Source: Pseudomonas sp. JUb42 (GTDB lineage: Bacteria > Pseudomonadota > Gammaproteobacteria > Pseudomonadales > Pseudomonadaceae). Taken from it: DNA of 64,000 nucleotides. A program made the position numbers and the translations under genes. Where the stretch lies: the NCBI RefSeq assembly GCF_024807945.1, contig NZ_JANUFD010000014.1:1-64000 (forward strand). The letters run 5' to 3'. The notes under the pieces are model-generated. The model was not told where the DNA came from. It was given only the letters and a program-made list of their open reading frames with translations, and ran no database searches. Positions 58,895 through 64,000 of the stretch are shown piece after piece (the stretch's first letter is position 1; each line of letters starts with the position of its first letter).

Positions 58895-60244
58895 TTATTT
58901 ACGAATCATCACCCGCTCAAACCGCCCGGCCAGCACGGTGTAGGCGAAGATGCCGATCAGACTGTGTGCGGCGACGAACCACAGGGCCGAATTGAAGGAA
59001 CCGGTGGTGGCGACGAAATAGCCGATCACCAGCGGGGTAACGATACCGGCAACGTTGCCGATGCCGTTGAAAACGCCGCCACTCAAGCCAACCATGCCTT
59101 CGGGTGCGGTGTCCGACAGCACGGCCCAGCCGACAGCCGCCAACCCCTTGCCGAAGAACGCCAGGGCCATCAGGGCGATGACCATCCAGTTGGCGTCGAC
59201 AAAGTTGGCCGAGACCAGGCTTGCCGCCAGGGCCATGCCAATGACGAACGGGGTTTTGCGGGCACGGGACGGATGCACGCCACGGCGGATCAGGTAGTCG
59301 GAGACCAACCCGCCCAGTACGCCACCGGAGAAGCCGCACACTGCAGGCAAAGCGGCCACCCAGCCAGCTTCCATGATGGTCATGCCGCGGCCCTTGATCA
59401 GATAGATCGGGAACCAGGTAATAAAGAAGTACGTCAGCGCGGTGATGCAGTATTGCCCCAGATAAACGGCCCAGAGCGTGCGGTTGGTAAACAGTTGGGC
59501 GACCTGCTTGAAGTCGGTCTTGGGCTTGTCACTCTTGCGCGTCACTTCCAGGTCGACCAGGCCGCCACCTTCGCGGATGTATTCCAGCTCCTCTTCACTG
59601 AGGCGCGAATAACTGCGCGGTTCGTGATACAGGGCAAACCAGAACACCGTCGCTACCAGCCCCAGCGCACCCATCCACAGGAATACATGCTCCCAACCCA
59701 GCGTGTGGGTGAGCCATGCCATCAATGGCGCAAAGACCACTACAGCCATGTATTGCGCCGAGTTGAACAGCGCAGACGCGGTGCCGCGTTCACGGGTGGG
59801 AAACCAGCACGAGACGATCCGGTTATTGGCCGGGAAGGCCGGGGATTCGACCAAACCCAGCATGAAGCGCATGCCGAACAGCATCATGGCGGCGCTGGAG
59901 CCGACGATGCCGAACCAGCCCACAGTGCCTTGCAGCATAGTGAACAGCGACCAGAGCAACAGGCTGCACCCATAGACCCGACGCGCGCCGAAGCGATCCA
60001 GCAACCAGCCTCCGGGAATCTGGCCAAGGGCGTAGGCCCAGGCAAACGCCGAAAAGATCATGCCGAGCATGATCGGGTCCAGGCCCAGATCCTTGACCAC
60101 GCCGGTACCGGCGATGGACATGGTGGCTCGATCGGCATAATTGAGGACGGTAACGACGAAGATCAGGGCGAGGATAACGAAGCGCTGACGACCGACGCGG
60201 GTGGTCGCAAGGGACGCCTCAAGGGGCGCTGTCTTGGCATTCAT
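58895..60244 (-). CDS. MFS transporter, anion:cation symporter type
   Basis: A 449-residue transporter with 12 expected helices. Similar to the GudP/DgoT group of the ACS family (hexuronate, galactarate, galactonate carriers): VVTVLNYADRATMSIAGTGV at TM1, GGWLLDRFGARRVYG in loop 2-3, and SCWFPTRERGTASALFNSAQ before TM5. The substrate is probably a sugar acid. GGAGAG precedes the ATG. It is divergent from a LysR gene, which likely controls it. Confidence 0.87.
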   Translation of the reverse strand: MNAKTAPLEASLATTRVGRQRFVILALIFVVTVLNYADRATMSIAGTGVVKDLGLDPIMLGMIFSAFAWAYALGQIPGGWLLDRFGARRVYGCSLLLWSLFTMLQGTVGWFGIVGSSAAMMLFGMRFMLGLVESPAFPANNRIVSCWFPTRERGTASALFNSAQYMAVVVFAPLMAWLTHTLGWEHVFLWMGALGLVATVFWFALYHEPRSYSRLSEEELEYIREGGGLVDLEVTRKSDKPKTDFKQVAQLFTNRTLWAVYLGQYCITALTYFFITWFPIYLIKGRGMTIMEAGWVAALPAVCGFSGGVLGGLVSDYLIRRGVHPSRARKTPFVIGMALAASLVSANFVDANWMVIALMALAFFGKGLAAVGWAVLSDTAPEGMVGLSGGVFNGIGNVAGIVTPLVIGYFVATTGSFNSALWFVAAHSLIGIFAYTVLAGRFERVMIRK

Positions 60245-60368
60245 GGTGCTCTCCGGCTCCCTTCAAGGGGGCATTTATTATTGGAATGGTGCACAGAGCT
60301 ACAGCCTAGGAAAAACAGCGATTCACGTCTAACATCCTTACTGAATCTATCAATACAAGAATTGAATC

Positions 60369-61277
60369 GTGGAACTGCACCAACTGCGTTGTTTTGTGAT
60401 GGTGGCGGAGGAGCTGCACTTCGGTCGGGCGGCCAGGCGCATGTTCATGACCCAGCCGCCCTTGAGCCGACAAATTCAGCTGCTTGAGCGCTCCCTGGGC
60501 GTGGAACTGCTCGATCGCAGCAACCGCCAGGTGCGTTTGACCGTGGCCGGTCAGCATTTCCTGCGCGACGCCCAACACCTGCTGGCTTACACCGAGCAGG
60601 CGGGCAATGCTGCCCGGCGCCTTGCGCGTGGCGAGGCGGGGCAATTGGTATTGGGGTTTACCGCCGTCAGTGGCTACAACATGATTCCCGATCTGCTCTA
60701 TCAGGCAGGCAAGTCCCTGCCAGAGGTGGGTTTCGAGTTGCACGAAATGGTGTCCGGCAGTCAGACCGAAGCGTTGATCGCCAAAATGATCGATATCGGC
60801 TTTGTCCGCCGTGTCGAACCGATACCCGAATTGCGCGCACACCTGGCCCGTCGCGAGTCTCTGCTGGTGGTGATGCCCCCCGGACATCCCCTGGCCGCCC
60901 AACAAACCCTGAGTGTCACCGATCTGGCCCATCAGCCGTTCGTCATGTACTCCCCCAAGGAAGGGCGTTATTTCTACGATTGTATCGTCGGGTTGTTTGC
61001 CAGCGCTGGCGTGTCACCGCGGTATCTGTATTACCTGGAACAGACTCACTCCATCCTCGGGCTGGTGCGGGCCGGGCTGGGCATTGCGATCGTTCCGGCA
61101 TCGGCTCAGGAGCTGTTTCCCGGGCTGCTGGCATTCAGGCCGCTGCAAGGCGCGGTGCCCACGGCGGATATGTTCATGGTTTTTCGCGAGGACAATGACA
61201 ACCCGGCGCTACCGCCATTTATCGAGATGGCCAAGGCGCACTTTGCCCAATTGCCCGACGCAACCATTACGACCTAA
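60369..61277 (+). CDS. LysR family regulator
   Basis: A 302-residue LysR-type regulator with N-terminal helix-turn-helix (FGRAARRMFMTQPPLSRQIQ, LERSLGVELLDRS) and an effector domain from about 90. The start is GTG. It diverges from the MFS transporter with 124 bp between. The YxPxxGxxFY-like SPKEGRYFYD stretch and EQTHSILGLVRAGLGIAIVP are typical of the aromatic/organic-acid-responsive group. It may also act on the SDR gene 66 bp downstream. Confidence 0.87.
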   Translation: MELHQLRCFVMVAEELHFGRAARRMFMTQPPLSRQIQLLERSLGVELLDRSNRQVRLTVAGQHFLRDAQHLLAYTEQAGNAARRLARGEAGQLVLGFTAVSGYNMIPDLLYQAGKSLPEVGFELHEMVSGSQTEALIAKMIDIGFVRRVEPIPELRAHLARRESLLVVMPPGHPLAAQQTLSVTDLAHQPFVMYSPKEGRYFYDCIVGLFASAGVSPRYLYYLEQTHSILGLVRAGLGIAIVPASAQELFPGLLAFRPLQGAVPTADMFMVFREDNDNPALPPFIEMAKAHFAQLPDATITT

Positions 61278-61343
61278 CGGCATGAGCGAAGACAGCTAAG
61301 CTGTCCTTTCCGCGGCTACGGCCGACTCCTACCGAAGGATGTG

Positions 61344-62144
61344 ATGCTGATGAAAATCTCCTTGCATGGAAAACACGCGCTGGTCAGTGGATCTACCGCC
61401 GGTATCGGCCTGGCCATTGCCACCGGGCTGGCCGAGGCGGGTGCCGAAGTAGTGATCAATGGCCGTAGTCAGGAGCGCGTTGATGCGGCCATCGTAGGTA
61501 TTCGCGTGCAATTCCCGGAAGCAAAACTGCTGGGGCTGGCGGCTGACCTGAGCACGGTCGAAGGCGCGCAAAGGCTGTTCGAACAGGTGCCGCAGACCGA
61601 CATTCTGGTCAACAACCTGGGCATCTTCGAGCCCAAGGGGTTTTTTGACATCACCGACGAAGAGTGGAGCCGTTTCTTCGATGTCAACGTACTGAGCGCC
61701 GTGCGCCTGTCGCGCTTCTATGCGCCGGGCATGGTCGAGCGGGGTTGGGGCCGGGTGCAGTTCTTGTCCAGTGAGTCGGGGTTGCAGATCCCCACCGAAA
61801 TGGTTCATTACGGCATGACCAAGACCGCCTTGCTGGCGGTGTCCCGTGGCCTGGCCGAAACCCTGGCCGGCAGCGGCGTGACCGTCAATGCCATCCTGCC
61901 GGGCCCGACCCGCTCCGAAGGCGTGGGCGGCTTCATTGCACAATTGGCCAAAGACAGCGGCAAGAGCGTGGAGAGCCTTGAGCGAGATTTCATCGCGGAG
62001 CATCGCCCCAGTTCGATCATTCAACGCCTGGCCAGTGTCGAGGAAGTCGCCAACCTCTCGGTTTACCTGGCCTCGACCCAGGCCAGCGCGACGACGGGCG
62101 CGGCGATGCGAGTGGATGGTGGGGTGGTGCGCTCGATTGCCTGA
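61344..62144 (+). CDS. SDR family oxidoreductase
   Basis: A 266-residue short-chain dehydrogenase. Cofactor motif SGSTAGIG and the NNLG variant of NNAG are clear; the catalytic Ser-Tyr-Lys set is in SSESGL ... HYGMTKTALL. The acidic residue after the third strand is replaced by GRS, suggesting NADP. Start ATG at 61344 with AAGGA 4 nt upstream, or ATG at 61350. The substrate is unknown; it follows the LysR gene in the same direction. Confidence 0.88.
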   Translation: MLMKISLHGKHALVSGSTAGIGLAIATGLAEAGAEVVINGRSQERVDAAIVGIRVQFPEAKLLGLAADLSTVEGAQRLFEQVPQTDILVNNLGIFEPKGFFDITDEEWSRFFDVNVLSAVRLSRFYAPGMVERGWGRVQFLSSESGLQIPTEMVHYGMTKTALLAVSRGLAETLAGSGVTVNAILPGPTRSEGVGGFIAQLAKDSGKSVESLERDFIAEHRPSSIIQRLASVEEVANLSVYLASTQASATTGAAMRVDGGVVRSIA

Positions 62145-62178
62145 TTCTCACCTGGACCTGGAGTGAGGCTGTGCTCTT

Positions 62179-62268
62179 GTGGGACCGGCTTCAGCCGGGA
62201 AGCAATTGGTACATTCGATACACAGGTGTCGTCTGTCATGCCGTCTTCCCGGCTAAAGCCGGTCCCAC
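62179..62268. repeat. Paired REP-type inverted repeat
   Basis: gtgggaccggcttcagccgg and ccggctaaagccggtcccac form a pair after the SDR gene, of the same subtype as 13042-13095. Confidence 0.75.
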
Positions 62269-62297
62269 AGATCATGTTCAGTCAGTGAGTTCTATAT

Positions 62298-62510
62298 TTA
62301 GCAGCGCTCGACATGAGCCAATGAGCCATCCACCTCACATTTGAGCCGTTCGATCAGGTACAGCATCGAGAACAGCAGATCACGCTGCGAGCCACTGAGG
62401 CTTTCGCCGGTTCCTAGGCGATAGCGGCCAGATAGCGCAGCAGGTCGGAGGAATGTAGCAGGGATTTTTCGAGTGAAAATGGCGGTGTTTCGGACGTAGG
62501 AATATTCATT
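62298..62510 (-). pseudogene. Frameshifted small hypothetical gene
   Basis: ATG at 62510 with AAGG nearby opens a frame reading FSLEKSLLHSSDLLRYLAAI and ends at TAG after 32 codons. Shifting by one base continues sensibly as GESLSGSQRDLLFSMLYLIE to a stop at 62298. Together about 70 residues, like the small helical proteins often found beside C4-like RNAs in Pseudomonas. A one-base loss near the TAG at about 62415 explains the break. Confidence 0.5.
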
Positions 62511-62563
62511 AGAAAGAGCCTTACAGGTAAGGCCACCAAATGCTGGCTGCTAAACAAACACAA

Positions 62564-62650
62564 GGGTGGCGACTTTGACGCGGGTTAGCAGACCGGTGCT
62601 CTTTCCCATACCCGGCGCACTCGAAAGTGCCCCACGCCAAGTCGCCATAA
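62564..62650 (+). ncRNA. C4-like structured RNA, chromosomal copy
   Basis: A closed structure: outer stem ggcgactt (62568-62575) with aagtcgcc (62639-62646), an inner hairpin gcact-cgaa-agtgc (62617-62630), and gaccgg...cccggcgcac between. It matches the C4 antisense RNA layout as I remember it and shares its element order with 48454-48537 in the integrated element. Strand and family assignment are uncertain. Confidence 0.5.
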
Positions 62651-62681
62651 TAGACACTTGCACGTATAGGAAAGAAAAAAG

Positions 62682-62726
62682 AGGCTGCTAAACCCGATCG
62701 CTGATATTCAGCGACCGGAGCAGCCT
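62682..62726. other. Long nested hairpin after C4-like RNA
   Basis: aggctgct (62682-62689) pairs with agcagcct (62719-62726) around an inner tcgctga...tcagcga stem. A related inner stem (tcgctg...cagcga, 48622-48639) follows the C4-like RNA of the element. It may be a terminator or part of the same transcript. The remaining sequence to 62971 shows no gene. Confidence 0.45.
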
Positions 62727-62971
62727 AAAGAGCGAAGCTGCCTCATGCAAGAGCCCGGAATTGTCTCGGAAATTTCATACGAAAGATACAGAAAGGCCTT
62801 TCACACAATGGTCGGTTTGTTAGCGAAAGTAAGTATTCCATTGACCTTGTAGGAATGGGTTACTACAAGTTGTAGGCGGTTTCTGGAAATCTAAAAAGTG
62901 CCGAGTTTGTTGTAGCCACCCCTTGATAAATTTCAATACTCTCGCGCTCTCAGTTACAGGGAGTACAAGGG

Positions 62972-63934
62972 ATGACCAAGGCTTACGCATTTATCAATGA
63001 CCAAATGCAAGGCGATAACGCCATCAAATCCAGGCTGGGCGCGGGTGACAAGTTCACAGCGCTCAATATACATATTCGCAATCAGGTCGTCATGCCGGGG
63101 CAAATGGTCATCGTGCCCGATAGCACCACTAAATCCTGCACCGTCGAGGAGGCCGAGTTGATGCGCATGGCCCGGCAGGTCAGCCATGATATACACCATC
63201 ACTCCCTGGGTTCCGATGGCCTGATGCTCAAGCACTACGATGTGCTGCAGCGCATGCTTGGCTACGGCTCGCTGGGGCTTGGCGCGGTCTCTGGCAGTTG
63301 GGCCAATCACCTCAAGGCCGTCGAAACTACCCTGGCCGATATCGAGAGGCTGCATAAATTGTCGCTGCAACGCGGCACGCCCATCGCGCGGCAGGAGTTC
63401 ATCAACCAGCGCCAGGTGCTGTTCAACAAACTGGATGGCCAACTCAAGGGCATTGCCCGCTGGGGCACGGGCATGCAGAACAGAGGTTCGATCAAGAAAA
63501 TGCTCGGGATCTCGACTAAAAGTTATCTGCACACCGGAGAGTTGCGCGATTACGCACGGCGCATGAATCGCGTGGCTAGGGTGGCGATGTTGTTGAAGGG
63601 TGGGACGTATGTGGGGATAGCGTTGAATGCCACTTCGACCACACTGGAGATAAAGGAGGCTTGCTCAACGGGGCGCGAGGATAAGTGTGAGAAGGCGCAT
63701 TATGTGGAAAGGAGCAAGTTGGTCGTAGGGGTATTGGGTGGTTTAGCCGGGGGTGGTGTCGCCGGCGCCTTTACGGGGCCGATGTGCGCCGCCATTGCAG
63801 TCCCTACGGGAGGGGCGGGAGGGCTGGTTTGCGCAATTGTTGTCGGGATTGCAGGAGGGTATATAAGGGGATCTGCTGGAGAAATTGTCGGCGAAAAGAT
63901 AGGTACGAAAGTTTATGAGTGGAGGCCGCAATAA
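62972..63934 (+). CDS. Glycine-zipper protein, candidate pore-forming antibacterial effector
   Basis: A 320-residue protein. The N-terminal part (AFINDQMQGDNAIKSRLGAG then IPD-like VVMPGQMVIVPDSTT) has no signal peptide. The C-terminal third is hydrophobic with repeated small residues: LVVGVLGGLAGGGVAGAFTG and GLVCAIVVGIAGGYIRGSAG, a glycine-zipper typical of membrane-inserting toxins. It is coupled by TAATG to a small membrane protein. This pairing resembles P. aeruginosa Tse4/Tsi4, a type VI pore-forming effector and its immunity protein; I compare from memory, so effector status is inference. Confidence 0.55.
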   Translation: MTKAYAFINDQMQGDNAIKSRLGAGDKFTALNIHIRNQVVMPGQMVIVPDSTTKSCTVEEAELMRMARQVSHDIHHHSLGSDGLMLKHYDVLQRMLGYGSLGLGAVSGSWANHLKAVETTLADIERLHKLSLQRGTPIARQEFINQRQVLFNKLDGQLKGIARWGTGMQNRGSIKKMLGISTKSYLHTGELRDYARRMNRVARVAMLLKGGTYVGIALNATSTTLEIKEACSTGREDKCEKAHYVERSKLVVGVLGGLAGGGVAGAFTGPMCAAIAVPTGGAGGLVCAIVVGIAGGYIRGSAGEIVGEKIGTKVYEWRPQ

Positions 63935-64000
63935 TGACGGATGGAGAGTTCTGGGTAGCCATCATTATCGTTGTAAACCTCTTTGCAAGCCTATGCATCC
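63934..64000 (+). CDS. Partial small membrane protein, candidate immunity protein
   Basis: The ATG at 63934 overlaps the previous stop by one base. The 22 visible codons (TDGEFWVAIIIVVNLFASLC) begin a membrane helix. The gene runs off the window. A short membrane protein directly after a pore-forming toxin gene is the expected form of an immunity protein. Confidence 0.55.
   Translation, partial: MTDGEFWVAIIIVVNLFASLCI

Overview
The window is a GC-rich chromosomal segment of a Pseudomonas, most likely the P. fluorescens group. The main evidence is gene order: mksF-mksE-mksB, holD-rimI, an acidic protein and a beta-carbonic anhydrase match the order I recall around PA4676-PA4686 of P. aeruginosa. 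The many paired extragenic repeats of the gtgggagc...gctcccac type also fit. Species identity is inferred; no search was run.

1-28.7 kb is mostly ordinary chromosome. An SDR enzyme diverges from an HxlR regulator. The MksBEF condensin operon runs leftward and holD-rimI runs rightward, followed by a carbonic anhydrase, envelope proteins, a chemoreceptor, an HD phosphohydrolase, a flavin reductase and YjdM. Next come a membrane protein followed by a 24-residue peptide, a LysR / GltP-type carrier / tandem aspartate racemase locus, MlaA, an OmpR-type two-component system, a LysE exporter, MazEF and an FAD oxidoreductase. This part ends with a BrnTA toxin-antitoxin pair whose toxin frame is broken; an almost perfect operator palindrome precedes it.

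28.75-52.51 kb is an integrated element of about 23.8 kb. A 21-bp direct repeat bounds it, and the right copy overlaps the 3' end of an intact elongator tRNA-Met gene. It carries a P4-type integrase beside the tRNA, then one long leftward operon with many start/stop overlaps: AlpA, HTH, KilA-N, small proteins, Toprim primase, DUF927 helicase, and a gene full of GTGGCAAC words. Two large ejection-protein-like genes follow, then a left arm of morons: a KilA-N/BstA-like protein, a lipoprotein, an SH3 protein, and three small proteins sharing one Cys/His motif. I see no terminase, portal, capsid or tail genes, so this is a phage satellite or a stripped prophage. The left arm holds about 1.9 kb of nearly gene-free DNA made of short words repeated two or three times, often 12 bp apart.

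52.6-64 kb is chromosome again: a chemoreceptor, a YfcG-like GST with its TetR regulator and a second divergent GST, an HD-GYP protein, an MFS transporter with a divergent LysR gene, and an SDR enzyme. Beyond these lie a frameshifted small gene, a C4-like structured RNA, and at the edge a glycine-zipper (pore-forming-type) toxin candidate followed by the start of a small membrane protein, probably its immunity partner.
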